DNA of 64,000 bases from Salirhabdus sp. Marseille-P4669. Its GTDB lineage: Bacteria; Bacillota; Bacilli; Bacillales; Alkalibacillaceae. The notes beneath the pieces were generated by a model. The model did not search any database and was not told where the DNA came from. It saw only the letters and a program-made list of their open reading frames with translations. Position numbers and translations under genes: made by a program. Below, in pieces: positions 7,725 through 18,100 of this stretch (its first letter is position 1; each line of letters begins with the position of its first letter). The stretch covers positions 124,001 to 188,000 of the forward strand of contig NZ_OEQK01000002.1 in assembly GCF_900240405.1 (NCBI RefSeq), in the 5' to 3' direction.

Positions 7725-9536
7725 TTGAATAAAAGAATACAAGAAAAGCTTGCAGTATTGCCTGATCAACCCGGATGTTATTTAATGAAGAATAAACAAG
7801 GTGAAGTTATTTATGTCGGGAAATCAAAAGCTTTAAAAAATAGAGTTCGGTCGTATTTTACTGGGGCACATGATGCGAAAACAACCCGGTTAGTACAAGA
7901 AATTGATTTTTTTGACTACATTGTCACCTCTTCCGAAATGGAAGCATTAATACTCGAAATGAATTTAATCAAAAAATACGATCCAAAATATAATATTTTA
8001 CTTCGAGATGATAAGAGCTATCCCTATATTAAAATTACTGCAGAAAAGCACCCACGCTTAATTATTACAAGGAAAGTGAAGAGGGATAAGGGGAAGTATT
8101 TTGGTCCTTATCCGAACGTTTATGCTGCTAGGGAAACGAAGAAATTATTGGATCGCCTTTATCCGTTGCGTAAATGTAATACGATGCCGGACCGAGTCTG
8201 TCTGTATTATCATATTCATCAATGCTTAGGTCCCTGTGAACACCATGTAACACAAGAAACGAATGATGAAATCGTGCAAAATATTACAAAGTTTCTAAGT
8301 GGTGGACATAAAGAAATTAAAAAGGATCTTCAAAGTAAAATGGAGCAGGCTGCGGAAACGTTAGATTTCGAACGGGCAAAGGAATATCGTGATTTAATTC
8401 AACATATTGAATCCATTATGGAAAAACAGAAAATGACCTTAAATGATGAAATCGATAGAGATATATTTGGTTATGCCTATGATAAAGGTTGGATGTGTGT
8501 TCAAGTCTTCTTTATTAGACAAGGGAAGCTAATTGAGCGGGATGTTTCTATATTTCCGTTTTTTGATGATCCGGATGAAACGTTTTTAACTTTTATCGGT
8601 CGTTTTTACATTCACCAAAATCACCCAAAGCCTAAAGAAATTTTAGTCCCATTAGCTACAAATAAAGACTTGTTAAATGAGCTTTTAAATACACCTGTTA
8701 AGATCCCGATGCGAGGAAGAAAAAAAGAATTAGTGGAGTTAGCTAAGAAAAATGCAAAAATTGCCTTAAAAGAAAAGTTTTCTATAATCGAGCAGGATGA
8801 AGAACGAACGATTAAAGCGGTTGAAGGATTAGGAGAGGCACTTCATATTGAAACACCTCACCGTATTGAAGCATTTGATAATTCAAATATTCAAGGTACT
8901 GACCCTGTATCTGCAATGGTCGTTTTTATTGATGGGAGACCAAATAAAAAGGAATATCGCAAATATAAAATTAGAGATGTAGTTGGTCCTGACGATTATG
9001 AAACGATGAGAGAGGTAATTCGGAGAAGATACAAAAGAGTACTTAAAGAAGGGTTGCCTCTCCCTGATTTAATTTTAGTTGATGGAGGAAAAGGTCAGAT
9101 GAGTGCAGCTCTTGAAGTACTGGAGGATGAGCTCGGCTTAGATATTCCTTTATGTGGTTTAGCTAAAGATGATAAGCATCGAACGAGCGAGCTTTTATAC
9201 GGAGTTCCTCCACAAATGGTCCCTCTTGATCGTAAGTCTCAACCCTTTTATTTAATTCAACGTATACAGGATGAGGTCCATCGCTTTGCCATTTCATTTC
9301 ATCGTCAAGTAAGAGGGAAAAACACCTTTAAATCTATTCTAGATGATATTGAGGGTGTAGGTACGAAGCGGAAGCGACTTTTACTAAGGCACTTTAAGTC
9401 ATTAGACGATATAAAAAAAGCTAGTATCAATGATTTTCAACAGCTTGGGATTCCACAACCAGTCGCGGAAAATATATTATCTGTATTAAATGGAGTGGAT
9501 GATGAAACAGGTAATCCAAATCAAACAGACGAATAG
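7725..9536 (+). CDS. uvrC: UvrABC excinuclease subunit C
   Basis: Makes the dual incisions of nucleotide excision repair. The 603-residue protein has an N-terminal GIY-YIG nuclease ([25 protein letters not shown], about 14-95), a UVR domain (about 195-230, [17 protein letters not shown]) for UvrB, an RNase H-like endonuclease core, and C-terminal helix-hairpin-helix motifs. The start is TTG 7725 after GGGAGGTG, which matches the family N-terminus [18 protein letters not shown]; an upstream in-frame ATG at 7662 lies inside the trxA terminator and is rejected. Confidence 0.94.
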   Translation: MNKRIQEKLAVLPDQPGCYLMKNKQGEVIYVGKSKALKNRVRSYFTGAHDAKTTRLVQEIDFFDYIVTSSEMEALILEMNLIKKYDPKYNILLRDDKSYPYIKITAEKHPRLIITRKVKRDKGKYFGPYPNVYAARETKKLLDRLYPLRKCNTMPDRVCLYYHIHQCLGPCEHHVTQETNDEIVQNITKFLSGGHKEIKKDLQSKMEQAAETLDFERAKEYRDLIQHIESIMEKQKMTLNDEIDRDIFGYAYDKGWMCVQVFFIRQGKLIERDVSIFPFFDDPDETFLTFIGRFYIHQNHPKPKEILVPLATNKDLLNELLNTPVKIPMRGRKKELVELAKKNAKIALKEKFSIIEQDEERTIKAVEGLGEALHIETPHRIEAFDNSNIQGTDPVSAMVVFIDGRPNKKEYRKYKIRDVVGPDDYETMREVIRRRYKRVLKEGLPLPDLILVDGGKGQMSAALEVLEDELGLDIPLCGLAKDDKHRTSELLYGVPPQMVPLDRKSQPFYLIQRIQDEVHRFAISFHRQVRGKNTFKSILDDIEGVGTKRKRLLLRHFKSLDDIKKASINDFQQLGIPQPVAENILSVLNGVDDETGNPNQTDE

Positions 9537-9544
9537 GAAATAAA

Positions 9545-9590
9545 ACAGAAGCAGCCATGAGTAAATTTCTCTGATGGCTGCTTCTGTTTA
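9545..9590. terminator. Bidirectional terminator between uvrC and yslB
   Basis: A perfect 14-bp stem, ACAGAAGCAGCCAT (9545-9558) with ATGGCTGCTTCTGT (9574-9587). It separates convergent uvrC and yslB. Confidence 0.8.
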
Positions 9591-10025
9591 TATGGAAGGA
9601 ATACAATAAAAAAGAATACAATCTTGCCGTTTTTTTGCTTCATCAAGACATTCGTATGTTTCTTTATGAATTTGAGATAATTGTTCAGCTAAAAATCCTG
9701 CTTCTAATCGATACGTCACATTTTCTTTGTACGTAAAGCGCTCTGTAATTAAGGCGCTTGAAAGTTGAAAGGTATATTCCCCTTTTTTCACTTTTATACA
9801 TTCTAAATTCCCAAAGCCAGCATTTTCAAAAAACGCTAAAATCTCATCAATAGTAGAGAGAGGGAACCTTCTAGCTAAGCTTTTCCCCATATAATATTGA
9901 ATAAAGGACGAATCTTCACCAAGTAGATCAGGTAGTGATATATGTCTAAGTATTTCATATCCTAATGAAGGTAATTGAAGACTTTTTAGCTTATCATTAT
10001 CGTTAATTGAATATTCTTTTGCCAT
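9588..10025 (-). CDS. yslB: YslB-like protein (DUF2507)
   Basis: A 145-residue soluble protein matching the YslB/DUF2507 family (SLGYEILRHISLPDLLGEDSSFIQYYMGKSLAR). Its biochemical role is unknown; the fold is thought to be of the V4R ligand-binding type. The start on the minus strand follows GAGGGGAAAGG. In B. subtilis yslB lies beside sdhC. Here it is on the opposite strand, convergent with uvrC and divergent from sdhC. Confidence 0.8.
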   Translation of the reverse strand: MAKEYSINDNDKLKSLQLPSLGYEILRHISLPDLLGEDSSFIQYYMGKSLARRFPLSTIDEILAFFENAGFGNLECIKVKKGEYTFQLSSALITERFTYKENVTYRLEAGFLAEQLSQIHKETYECLDEAKKRQDCILFYCIPSI

Positions 10026-10213
10026 GTAGAATCATCCTTTCCCCTCTCTTATTATCGTTTTGTTTTATTACCATTGCAATACATTCTTTAATTTGGAAAA
10101 TACGATTCAATAGCTTTAGTGGAAGAAATTAGTTGTCCATACATTAACTGGATACTTCCATATTTTCTATAGGTACAATAAGTAGAATAGGAATATTTTA
10201 TTGTCTAGATTTC

Positions 10214-10242
10214 TTGACGCTTATTCAGGGGAGGGGTACAAT
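10214..10242 (+). promoter_or_regulatory. Promoter of sdhCAB
   Basis: TTGACG at 10214-10219 and TACAAT at 10237-10242 with 17-base spacing. It leaves a leader of nearly 190 bases before sdhC. The rest of 10026-10436 shows no gene; long leaders of sdh operons are often targets of small-RNA or catabolite control, but no specific site could be proved. Confidence 0.65.
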
Positions 10243-10436
10243 ATTACATGTTATGAAATATTTTGATTTATTAGGCGAGAAGGGGGATTTTTCCAAATTG
10301 CTGTCTGTACATAGCTAGAAGGGGTATGTACAAAGGAACATAATTTAGTCCGAATTGGAACTAAGTTTGTTTTGTTTTTTTGGAAAATAAAGCGCTTTTA
10401 TGAAGAAACTATTCACATCAATTGAGGGGGGTCAAA

Positions 10437-11051
10437 ATGGCGAATAACCGTGAATTTTTTAATCGCAGATTACATTCATTACTTGGAGTAATCCCAGTTG
10501 GAATCTTTTTAATTCAGCATTTAGTAGTTAACCAATTTGCTCGCGGGGGTGCTGAATCTTTTAACAAAGCAGCAGCATTCATGGAGCATTTACCTTTTAG
10601 GTATTTTCTTGAAATATTTGTAATATTCCTTCCGCTATTATTCCATGCCATTTACGGTGTTTATATTGCATTTACTGCTAAAAACAACGTAGCAAGATAT
10701 GGATATTTTCGTAACTGGATGTTTTTCATCCAACGTGTAACAGGAATTATTACATTAATTTTCGTAGTATGGCATGTATGGGAAACTCGACTCGCTAACC
10801 TATTTTATGGTACAGAAGTTAATTTTGATATGATGAATACCATTCTTTCGGAACCATTTATGTTCTGGTTCTATGTTGTTGGTGTAGTATCTGCTATTTT
10901 CCACTTTGCGAATGGTTTATGGTCATTCTGTGTGAGCTGGGGACTAACCGTTACTCCTCGTTCACAGAAGGTAGTTACATATGTAACGATTTTAATTTTC
11001 TTAGGTTTATCTTATGTAGGTGTTTCAACTCTATTCGCATTTGTTAGTTAA
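10437..11051 (+). CDS. sdhC: Succinate dehydrogenase cytochrome b558 subunit
   Basis: A 204-residue membrane anchor binding two haems and menaquinone in complex II. Five transmembrane helices are visible, with histidines in HSLLGVIPVGIFLIQH, LLFHAIYGVY, VVWHVWE and IFHFANG as candidate haem ligands. The start ATG 10437 follows GAGGGGGG; an upstream in-frame TTG at 10422 is too close to that site. It is first in the sdhC-sdhA-sdhB operon. Confidence 0.95.
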   Translation: MANNREFFNRRLHSLLGVIPVGIFLIQHLVVNQFARGGAESFNKAAAFMEHLPFRYFLEIFVIFLPLLFHAIYGVYIAFTAKNNVARYGYFRNWMFFIQRVTGIITLIFVVWHVWETRLANLFYGTEVNFDMMNTILSEPFMFWFYVVGVVSAIFHFANGLWSFCVSWGLTVTPRSQKVVTYVTILIFLGLSYVGVSTLFAFVS

Positions 11052-11089
11052 TTAAATTTATATTTACTAGATTTGAGGGAGTGAAATTG

Positions 11090-12841
11090 ATGAGTAATCG
11101 AAAGATTGTTGTTGTTGGTGGTGGATTGGCCGGCCTAATGGCAACTATTAAAGCAGCAGAAGCAGGCGTTCATGTTGATCTACTTTCACTAGTCCCTGTT
11201 AAACGCTCCCACTCTGTATGTGCTCAAGGTGGTATTAATGGTGCGGTAAATACAAAAGGAGAAGGCGATTCTCCAATGATTCACTTTGATGATACAATTT
11301 ATGGTGGGGATTTCTTAGCGAACCAGGCACCTGTTAAAGCAATGTGTGAGGCAGCTCCTGGTATTATTAACATGTTCGACCGTATGGGTGTTATGTTTAA
11401 CCGTACTCCAGAAGGTCTTTTAGATTTCCGACGTTTTGGTGGAACACAGCATCATAGAACAGCCTTTGCTGGTGCAACTACTGGTCAACAGCTGTTATAT
11501 GCATGTGATGAACAAGTTCGACGTCACGAAGTGAACGGTCTTGTAACCAAATATGAAGGCTGGGAATTTTTATCTGCTATTGTTGATGATGAGGGAGTAG
11601 GTCGTGGTGTTATCGCCCAAAACTTAAACTCTCATGAAATTAGAGCTTTTACTGCTGATGCGGTTATTTTAGCAACAGGTGGTCCTGGTATCATCTTTGG
11701 TAAATCTACTAACTCTGTTATTAATACTGGTTCTGCAGCATCTGCTTTATATCAACAAGGGGCAAAATATGCAAATGGTGAGTTTATTCAAATCCATCCA
11801 ACTGCGATTCCTGGTGATGATAAGCTTCGTTTAATGAGTGAATCCGCACGTGGTGAAGGTGGACGTGTTTGGACATATAAAGATGGTAAGCCATGGTACT
11901 TCTTAGAGGAAAAATATCCGGCTTATGGAAATCTCGTGCCTCGTGATATTGCAACACGTGAAATTTTTGATGTGTGCGTAAATCAAAAGCTTGGTATTAA
12001 TGGAGAAAACATGGTATATCTTGACCTTTCACACAAAGATGCGAAAGAACTAGATATTAAACTTGGTGGTATTATCGAAATCTATGAAAAATTCGTAGGT
12101 GAAGATCCACGTAAAGTACCAATGAAGATTTTCCCTGCAGTTCACTATTCAATGGGTGGATTATGGGTTGATATTAATCAAATGACAAATATTCCTGGTA
12201 TTTTTGCTGCTGGTGAATGTGATTATTCACAACATGGTGCGAACCGACTTGGAGCAAACTCTTTACTATCATCTATTTATGGCGGTATGGTTGCTGGACC
12301 AAATGCAGTTAACTATATCGATGGATTAGAAAAGACTACAGAAGATTTATCATCTTCTTTTGTTGATGCTTTAGTAAAAGAGGAAGAAGCGAAGTTCGAT
12401 AAAATTATGGGGATGGATGGTACAGAAAACGCCTACCAAATCCATAAAGAGCTTGGCGAATGGATGACAGATAACGTAACGGTAGTTCGTGAGAATAAGA
12501 AGTTGTTGCAAACAGATGAAAAAATTCAAGAGCTTATGGAGCGCTTTGAAAATATCAACATTAATGATACATCTCGTTGGAGTAACCAATCTGCTATGTT
12601 TACGCGTCAATTGCAAAACATGCTTCAACTTGCGCGAGTTATTACAATTGGTGCATACAATCGTAACGAGAGCCGTGGTGCTCATTATAAGCCAGAATTT
12701 CCGGAACGTAACGATGAGGAATGGCTAAAAACGACTATTGCAGAATATGATGCGGAAAATAATGCACCAAAATTCTCTTATGAAGAAGTAGATACTTCCT
12801 TTATCGAACCACGTAAGAGGGACTATACAACAAAACATTAA
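11090..12841 (+). CDS. sdhA: Succinate dehydrogenase flavoprotein subunit
   Basis: The FAD subunit that oxidises succinate to fumarate. The 583 residues contain the dinucleotide motif GGGLAGLMATIKAAEAG near the N-terminus, the covalent-FAD region HSVCAQGGING, the active-site segment SARGEGGRVW, and HYSMGGLWVD. The start ATG 11090 lies after GAGGGAGTG. It is 38 bases after sdhC and 19 before sdhB. Confidence 0.96.
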   Translation: MSNRKIVVVGGGLAGLMATIKAAEAGVHVDLLSLVPVKRSHSVCAQGGINGAVNTKGEGDSPMIHFDDTIYGGDFLANQAPVKAMCEAAPGIINMFDRMGVMFNRTPEGLLDFRRFGGTQHHRTAFAGATTGQQLLYACDEQVRRHEVNGLVTKYEGWEFLSAIVDDEGVGRGVIAQNLNSHEIRAFTADAVILATGGPGIIFGKSTNSVINTGSAASALYQQGAKYANGEFIQIHPTAIPGDDKLRLMSESARGEGGRVWTYKDGKPWYFLEEKYPAYGNLVPRDIATREIFDVCVNQKLGINGENMVYLDLSHKDAKELDIKLGGIIEIYEKFVGEDPRKVPMKIFPAVHYSMGGLWVDINQMTNIPGIFAAGECDYSQHGANRLGANSLLSSIYGGMVAGPNAVNYIDGLEKTTEDLSSSFVDALVKEEEAKFDKIMGMDGTENAYQIHKELGEWMTDNVTVVRENKKLLQTDEKIQELMERFENININDTSRWSNQSAMFTRQLQNMLQLARVITIGAYNRNESRGAHYKPEFPERNDEEWLKTTIAEYDAENNAPKFSYEEVDTSFIEPRKRDYTTKH

Positions 12842-12860
12842 TTAAGGGGGATTAGGAACC

Positions 12861-13625
12861 ATGAGTGAATCTAAAACGATAACGTTCATTATTACTCGAC
12901 AAGATAGCCCCGATTCTAAACCTTATGATGAGGAATTTAAGATTCCATATCGCCCAAATATGAATGTTATTTCTGCGTTAATGGAAATTAGAAGAAACCC
13001 GGTGAATGCAAAAGGTGAAAACACAACACCTGTATTCTGGGAAATGGGTTGTCTAGAAGAAGTTTGTGGAGCGTGCTCCATGGTTATTAATGGAAAACCA
13101 AGACAGGCTTGTTCTTCTATTGTAGATCAATTAGAACAACCAGTACGATTAGCACCAATGACTACGTTCCCTGTTATGCGTGACTTGGCTGTAGATCGTA
13201 GTCGTATGTTTGATTCATTGAAGAAAGTTAAAGCTTGGGTACCAATCGATGGAACGTATGATTTAGGTCCTGGACCACGTATGGCTGAAAGTAAGCGTCA
13301 ATGGGCATATGAGCTTTCTAAATGTATGACGTGTGGTGTTTGTTTAGAAGCTTGTCCTAACGTAAACAGTAATTCGAACTTTATTGGTCCTGCACCGTTA
13401 TCTCAAGTTCGTTTGTTCAACTCTCATCCAACTGGTGCGTTCCATAAAGCAGAACGAATGGAAACCATTATGGGAGACGGAGGACTTGCAAATTGTGGTA
13501 ATTCCCAAAACTGTGTACAGTCTTGCCCGAAAGGAATTCCATTGACTACATCCATTGCAGCTCTTAATAGAGAAGCAACAGTGCAGTCCTTTAAGAGTTT
13601 TTTTGGTAGCGATTATAACAACTAA
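12861..13625 (+). CDS. sdhB: Succinate dehydrogenase iron-sulfur subunit
   Basis: A 254-residue electron-transfer subunit. Cysteine sets: CLEEVCGACS with a later Cys (about 64-84) for the [2Fe-2S] cluster, CMTCGVCLEACP, and CGNSQNCVQSCPKGIP for the [4Fe-4S] and third clusters. It is last in the operon and followed by a strong terminator. Confidence 0.96.
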   Translation: MSESKTITFIITRQDSPDSKPYDEEFKIPYRPNMNVISALMEIRRNPVNAKGENTTPVFWEMGCLEEVCGACSMVINGKPRQACSSIVDQLEQPVRLAPMTTFPVMRDLAVDRSRMFDSLKKVKAWVPIDGTYDLGPGPRMAESKRQWAYELSKCMTCGVCLEACPNVNSNSNFIGPAPLSQVRLFNSHPTGAFHKAERMETIMGDGGLANCGNSQNCVQSCPKGIPLTTSIAALNREATVQSFKSFFGSDYNN

Positions 13626-13638
13626 GCTAAAATTACTT

Positions 13639-13672
13639 AAAGAGCCTCTTCTAAGGAGAGGCTCTTTTTTCA
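13639..13672 (+). terminator. Terminator after sdhB
   Basis: AAAGAGCCTC / GAGGCTCTTT hairpin followed by a run of T. Confidence 0.85.
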
Positions 13673-13742
13673 TAGTAAAGTATGAATAAACGTAAAGTTT
13701 AATCCATGAACTAATAGAATTCATGGCGATAGGAGGAATCGT

Positions 13743-14192
13743 ATGAAGCAAGTATCTTATATAGAAGATTTTGAGTCATGGAAACAAGGTTTTTCATTTC
13801 ATATACCAATACGAATTCGATTTTCAGAAACAGATATGTTTGGCCATGTAAATAATGTCTCCCCATTTATTTACTTTGAGGAGGGACGGATTGCATTTTT
13901 TGCAGCTAAAGGGCTCTTTCAAAATATGAGTGAAGATGTAGATCGAATACCAGTAGTTGCGGATCTTCAATGTGATTACCATAAGCAAATGTTCTTCGGC
14001 CAAACGCTGAAATTATTTGTAAAGGTTCATCATATTGGGAAAACATCGTTAGATATTCACTATTTAATGGTGAATGAGAAGGAGGAGGTTTGTATAACTG
14101 GTAGGGGCAGAATCGTTCAAATTAATCCACAAACAGGCATTCCTGTTCCTTTTCATAAGGAGCAAATCGAAAAACTTCATGATGAAAATTAG
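13743..14192 (+). CDS. ysmA: Acyl-CoA thioesterase of the 4HBT hotdog family, YsmA-like
   Basis: A 149-residue single hotdog-fold protein. The segment RFSETDMFGHVNNVSPFIYFEEGR carries the Asp and the HVN pattern of 4-hydroxybenzoyl-CoA thioesterase-type enzymes. Substrate not known. It has a good AGGAGG site. Location between sdhB and gerE matches B. subtilis ysmA. Confidence 0.82.
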   Translation: MKQVSYIEDFESWKQGFSFHIPIRIRFSETDMFGHVNNVSPFIYFEEGRIAFFAAKGLFQNMSEDVDRIPVVADLQCDYHKQMFFGQTLKLFVKVHHIGKTSLDIHYLMVNEKEEVCITGRGRIVQINPQTGIPVPFHKEQIEKLHDEN

Positions 14193-14220
14193 TCTTACAC
14201 ATGATTTTTGAAAATGCGGG

Positions 14221-14249
14221 AACAGTCTCTCTCCATTACACATAATATA
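14221..14249 (+). promoter_or_regulatory. SigK-type promoter of gerE
   Basis: AACA (14221-14224), 16 bases, then CATAATATA (14241-14249), which fits the known SigK pattern AC-N16/17-CATANNNTA. In B. subtilis gerE is transcribed by SigK late in the mother cell. Confidence 0.75.
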
Positions 14250-14311
14250 CTATGACTAAATAATCCCCCTTGGTCCTTGTGGCTCAAGAAATAGCAAGGA
14301 GGGGTTCCCGA

Positions 14312-14536
14312 TTGAATGACAAAGACTACAAACCAAAGCAGCTACTGACCAAACGGGAAAAAGAAGTTTTTGAATTGCTTGTGCAAGACAGAACAACAAA
14401 AGAAATTGCTGAAGAACTGTTCATTTCTGAAAAAACAGTGCGGAATCATATCTCAAACGCGATGCAGAAACTTGGTGTAAAGGGGCGTTCACAAGCGGTA
14501 GTAGAGCTCCTTCGTATGGGGGAGCTTAAGCTTTAA
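14312..14536 (+). CDS. gerE: Late mother-cell sporulation regulator GerE
   Basis: A 74-residue LuxR-type helix-turn-helix protein, the exact length of B. subtilis GerE and almost identical from LLTKREKEVFELLVQD through the end (TTKEIAEELFISEKTVRNH is the recognition region). It controls coat and other late SigK-dependent genes. The start is TTG 14312 after AAGGAGGGG; upstream in-frame codons would add residues absent from the family. Confidence 0.96.
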   Translation: MNDKDYKPKQLLTKREKEVFELLVQDRTTKEIAEELFISEKTVRNHISNAMQKLGVKGRSQAVVELLRMGELKL

Positions 14537-14540
14537 GGGA

Positions 14541-14587
14541 AAGGTTGATCCAGGGGGTTTAATTACTGGGTCAACCTTCTATCTTTT
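14541..14587 (+). terminator. Terminator after gerE
   Basis: AAGGTTGATCCAG (14541-14553) pairs with CTGGGTCAACCTT (14566-14578), with one G-U pair, followed by a T-rich run. Confidence 0.8.
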
Positions 14588-14684
14588 TGATACATAAAAA
14601 AGAATCTCTCTATTATATACTTGAATTTTTGAGGGAAAAGATTGAAAATAAGTAGAGGAGATTTTATACTAGGAGGTATTCCGT

Positions 14685-15149
14685 TTGCAAAAGGTAGTAG
14701 ATTCTATCCTAATTTCTGAACTCGAAAAAGATTTGCGAATAATTGCTCACCTTATTAAACAAAAGGGAAGAGAAATTTTAAATAATTATCCAATCACAAC
14801 CCCTCAATTTCTTGCATTACAATGGTTATTAGATGAGGGTGATTTAACGATCGGGGAATTATCCAAAAAGTTATATTCCGCTTTTAGCACGACAACAGAT
14901 TTAGTGGACCGAATGGAAAAGAGCGGTTTAGTTAAACGTGTGCGAGATGTATCCGATGGTCGTGTAGTACGTATTCACTTGTTACAAAAAGGAAAAGAAA
15001 TAATTGATGAAGTAATTGAAAAAAGACAACAATATTTACTAGAAGTCATGCAAGAATTTAATAACGATGAAATTATCTCTATTAAAACAGGGTTAAACCA
15101 ATTGTTGACTAAGATGACCAACCATAGAGAAAACAGCTTGAGTAAATAA
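14685..15149 (+). CDS. ysmB: MarR-family transcriptional regulator, YsmB-like
   Basis: A 154-residue winged-helix protein; the DNA-binding part spans about 40-110 ([35 protein letters not shown], then [13 protein letters not shown] wing). The start is TTG 14685 after AGGAGG. It precedes racE by 19 bases and is likely in its operon, as ysmB is in B. subtilis. Target genes are unknown. Confidence 0.85.
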   Translation: MQKVVDSILISELEKDLRIIAHLIKQKGREILNNYPITTPQFLALQWLLDEGDLTIGELSKKLYSAFSTTTDLVDRMEKSGLVKRVRDVSDGRVVRIHLLQKGKEIIDEVIEKRQQYLLEVMQEFNNDEIISIKTGLNQLLTKMTNHRENSLSK

Positions 15150-15168
15150 AGAGAGAGGCGTAAATAGG

Positions 15169-15963
15169 GTGAGAAATCCAATAGGAGTTATCGATTCAGG
15201 TGTTGGTGGATTAACGGTTGCAAAAGAATTAATGCGCCAAATGCCGAAAGAAGAAATTATATATATTGGGGATACCTTAAGATGTCCATATGGTCCTAGA
15301 CCAAAAGAGGAAGTAAAAGAATTTACATGGTCCATGGTAAATCACTTATTACAATACAATATAAAAATGCTCGTTGTAGCTTGTAATACTGCTACTGCGT
15401 TTGTATTAGAGGATTTGAGGGCTAACTTAAATGTACCCGTTATTGGTGTAATACAACCAGGTGCAAGAGCAGCAATTAAATCCACAAAAAACTTAAATAT
15501 CGGGATTATTGGCACAAAAGGCACTGTGGAAAGTGGCGCATATCCAACTGTGTTAAAACAAATAAATGCTTCTATTCAAATTTATAGTTTAGCATGTCCT
15601 GCGTTAGTTCCTTTAGTTGAAAAAGGAATTGTAAATGGCGAACAAGCAGAGCAAGTTGTGTATGAATCGTTAAAACCAATGCTTCATACGGACATAGATA
15701 CATTAATACTGGGCTGTACCCATTATCCTTTACTAAAACCAGTTATTCAAAAGATGGTAGGAGAACATGTAACGGTGATTTCTTCGGGGACAGAAACAGC
15801 TAGAGATGTTAGTGCTATATTAGCCTATCATGATTTATTATATAAAGGCCAACGTATGCCAGAGCATAAATTTTTAGCAACAGGTAATATTCGATTATTC
15901 CATCAAATCGCAAGTTTTTGGTTTGGCTATCCTTTAAGTCATGTAAAGAATATCATTTTATAA
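15169..15963 (+). CDS. racE: Glutamate racemase
   Basis: Makes D-glutamate for peptidoglycan. The 264 residues begin [13 protein letters not shown] and hold both catalytic cysteine motifs, [10 protein letters not shown] and LGCTHYPLL. The start is GTG 15169 behind GAGAGAGG. A terminator follows, so ysmB and racE form a two-gene unit. Confidence 0.95.
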   Translation: MRNPIGVIDSGVGGLTVAKELMRQMPKEEIIYIGDTLRCPYGPRPKEEVKEFTWSMVNHLLQYNIKMLVVACNTATAFVLEDLRANLNVPVIGVIQPGARAAIKSTKNLNIGIIGTKGTVESGAYPTVLKQINASIQIYSLACPALVPLVEKGIVNGEQAEQVVYESLKPMLHTDIDTLILGCTHYPLLKPVIQKMVGEHVTVISSGTETARDVSAILAYHDLLYKGQRMPEHKFLATGNIRLFHQIASFWFGYPLSHVKNIIL

Positions 15964-15968
15964 GTAAG

Positions 15969-15998
15969 GTCTTGCTAGTTTTCCTGGCAAGACTTTTT
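15969..15998 (+). terminator. Terminator after racE
   Basis: GTCTTGC (15969-15975) with GCAAGAC (15987-15993), then five T. Confidence 0.8.
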
Positions 15999-16107
15999 AT
16001 ATTTGGAGATGGAGGATTTGCTTGTACATTTTTTTCGTGATAGTTGGTCTATTTTTAAAATAGGCTCGTATAAATAGTAGTACAAACCATCACAGGAGGG
16101 AATGTGC

Positions 16108-17208
16108 ATGCAAAAACGTTTCATATTCACTACAATAACTTTTTTATTTAGTATATTGATTCTTTCAGGGTGCTTGTTTAAAGGAGAACAGTCCTTAGAG
16201 GAAGAAATGGATCCACCGCCAAATGTTCAAATGACTGAGGACCTTGCGAAAGTCGGGAAAGAAGTGACAGAGGAAGAGAGTGTTGCAACAGAACCTGACG
16301 AGTCAGAAGATACAGGTTCATCGGAGACAGTGCTTCGCGAGCTATATTTATTAGACGAAAATGGAATGGTTGTCCCACAAATGGTTTCACTACCAAAGTC
16401 GGATACAAATGCTGTTGCGAAACAAGCCTTAGAATATTTAATTAAGGATGGCCCAGTAACAAATGTTCTACCGAATGGGTTCCAAGCGGTATTGCCAGCA
16501 GGTACAGGTATTAATGGATTAGAAATTAAGGATGACGGTACCTTAATTGTAGATTTAACAGAAGGGTTTAAAGAATATCAACCTGAGGAAGAGCTTCAGA
16601 TCATTCAAGCAATGACGTTTACACTTACCCAATTTGATTCTGTAGAACGTATTAAGCTGCAAATTAATGGTGTCGACCAAGATGTGATGCCAGTAAATGG
16701 TACACCACTATCGAATGGTTATTCTCGCGCGGATGGAATTAACATTCATGTAGGGGATGTACAAGATGTAACCGAAGCAGATTTAACCACTGTGTACTTC
16801 CCAGCAGAGCATGACTCTCATTATTATTATGTACCTGTTACAGTGCCTATTGAATCCGAAGATGAAAAACGACTTACGGCTGTTGTAAATAGTATATTAG
16901 AGGGTCCTAGTTATGAGCTTCCGGGATTGCTAAGTCCATTCCAAAGTGAGGTTGAATTAGTTTCCGAACCAACTGTGGAGGAAGGTATATTAACTTTAAC
17001 CTTTAATGATGCGATTTTAAACAATTTAGAAAATCATTCTATCTCTGATGAAGTGTTGAGCTCCCTTGTTTTATCTTTAACAGAACAAGAAGGTGTAGAG
17101 TCTGTTCAAGTGAAAGTAGAGGGTGTAGAACAAGTCTTCAATGAAGAAGGCGAAGCTTTTTCAGAGCCAGTAACTCGTTCAGATGTAAAAAAAGCTAGTA
17201 GTATATAA
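16108..17208 (+). CDS. gerM: Spore germination/sporulation lipoprotein GerM
   Basis: A 366-residue lipoprotein: signal peptide with lipobox LSGC (Cys22), an acidic linker, and two GerMN repeats (about 75-200 and 220-345). In B. subtilis GerM acts in engulfment and germination at the septum. I prefer ATG 16108 because it is seven bases from GGAGGG; the ATG at 16102 is only two bases from it. It lies between racE and rph as in B. subtilis. Confidence 0.92.
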   Translation: MQKRFIFTTITFLFSILILSGCLFKGEQSLEEEMDPPPNVQMTEDLAKVGKEVTEEESVATEPDESEDTGSSETVLRELYLLDENGMVVPQMVSLPKSDTNAVAKQALEYLIKDGPVTNVLPNGFQAVLPAGTGINGLEIKDDGTLIVDLTEGFKEYQPEEELQIIQAMTFTLTQFDSVERIKLQINGVDQDVMPVNGTPLSNGYSRADGINIHVGDVQDVTEADLTTVYFPAEHDSHYYYVPVTVPIESEDEKRLTAVVNSILEGPSYELPGLLSPFQSEVELVSEPTVEEGILTLTFNDAILNNLENHSISDEVLSSLVLSLTEQEGVESVQVKVEGVEQVFNEEGEAFSEPVTRSDVKKASSI

Positions 17209-17215
17209 GAAATTT

Positions 17216-17245
17216 AGAGGCTGCCTAAAGCAGTCTCTTTTCTAT
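17216..17245 (+). terminator. Terminator after gerM
   Basis: GAGGCTGC / GCAGTCTC hairpin (one G-U pair) followed by TTTTCTATTT. Confidence 0.65.
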
Positions 17246-17323
17246 TTGTGTGGAACCTAGTTATCGATTCAATTATATGGTATGATGGCTTACATAGTAA
17301 GAGTTAAGGAGGACCTTGTAGTT

Positions 17324-18082
17324 ATGCGTGTAGACGGTAGAGTAGAAAATGAACTACGAAAAGTACATATCGAAACAAACTTTGTTAAACATCCGGAAGG
17401 CTCTGTCCTTATAAGTGTAGGAGATACAAAAGTAATTTGTAATGCTAGTATTGAAGATCGGGTACCACCTTTTTTGCGTGGGCAAGGTAAGGGCTGGATT
17501 ACTGCGGAGTATTCCATGTTACCTCGAGCTACGGAACAACGTAATATTCGTGAATCATCCAAAGGAAAAGTAACGGGTCGAACAATGGAAATTCAGCGCT
17601 TAATAGGGCGAGCGCTCCGAGCAGTTGTAGATTTAGATAAAATAGGCGAGCGAACGGTTTGGATAGATTGTGATGTGATTCAAGCGGATGGTGGAACGAG
17701 AACTGCATCTATAACTGGAGCTTATGTAGCGATGGTGCTAGCTTTTGGGAAACTTATCGAAAGAAAAGCGATAAAGGAATTCCCGATAAACAATTATTTA
17801 GCCGCTACATCAGTTGGGATATTACCAAATGGTACGCCAATTTTGGATTTATGCTATAAAGAAGATTCAGAAGCAAAGGTAGATCTTAATATCGTAATGA
17901 ATGGTAGTAATGAATATGTTGAGATTCAAGGAACTGGAGAAGAAGATACATTTACGTTCGATGAATTAAATGAAATGCTACGTTTAGCAAATGATGGATT
18001 ACAGCAATTGATTGAAATACAACGTGAAGCTGTTGGAGATTGGCATGAAACAATTATGAAAAAAAGTAAGAACTCAAAGTGA
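17324..18082 (+). CDS. rph: Ribonuclease PH
   Basis: A phosphorolytic 3' exoribonuclease that matures tRNA ends. The 252 residues include [43 protein letters not shown] and [15 protein letters not shown], all hallmarks. The start is taken at ATG 17324 (MRVDGR), which matches the family N-terminus and lies 11 bases after AAGGAGG; the upstream in-frame ATG 17282 lacks a site. It heads an operon with rdgB and ysnB. Confidence 0.95.
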   Translation: MRVDGRVENELRKVHIETNFVKHPEGSVLISVGDTKVICNASIEDRVPPFLRGQGKGWITAEYSMLPRATEQRNIRESSKGKVTGRTMEIQRLIGRALRAVVDLDKIGERTVWIDCDVIQADGGTRTASITGAYVAMVLAFGKLIERKAIKEFPINNYLAATSVGILPNGTPILDLCYKEDSEAKVDLNIVMNGSNEYVEIQGTGEEDTFTFDELNEMLRLANDGLQQLIEIQREAVGDWHETIMKKSKNSK

Positions 18083-18100
18083 TATTGGAGGTAGCAACTC

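Noticed and set aside
10385-10402. A cre-like palindrome (AAAGCGCTTTT) before sdhC
   Set aside because: It lacks the flanking TG and CA positions of a CcpA site, so catabolite control cannot be claimed.
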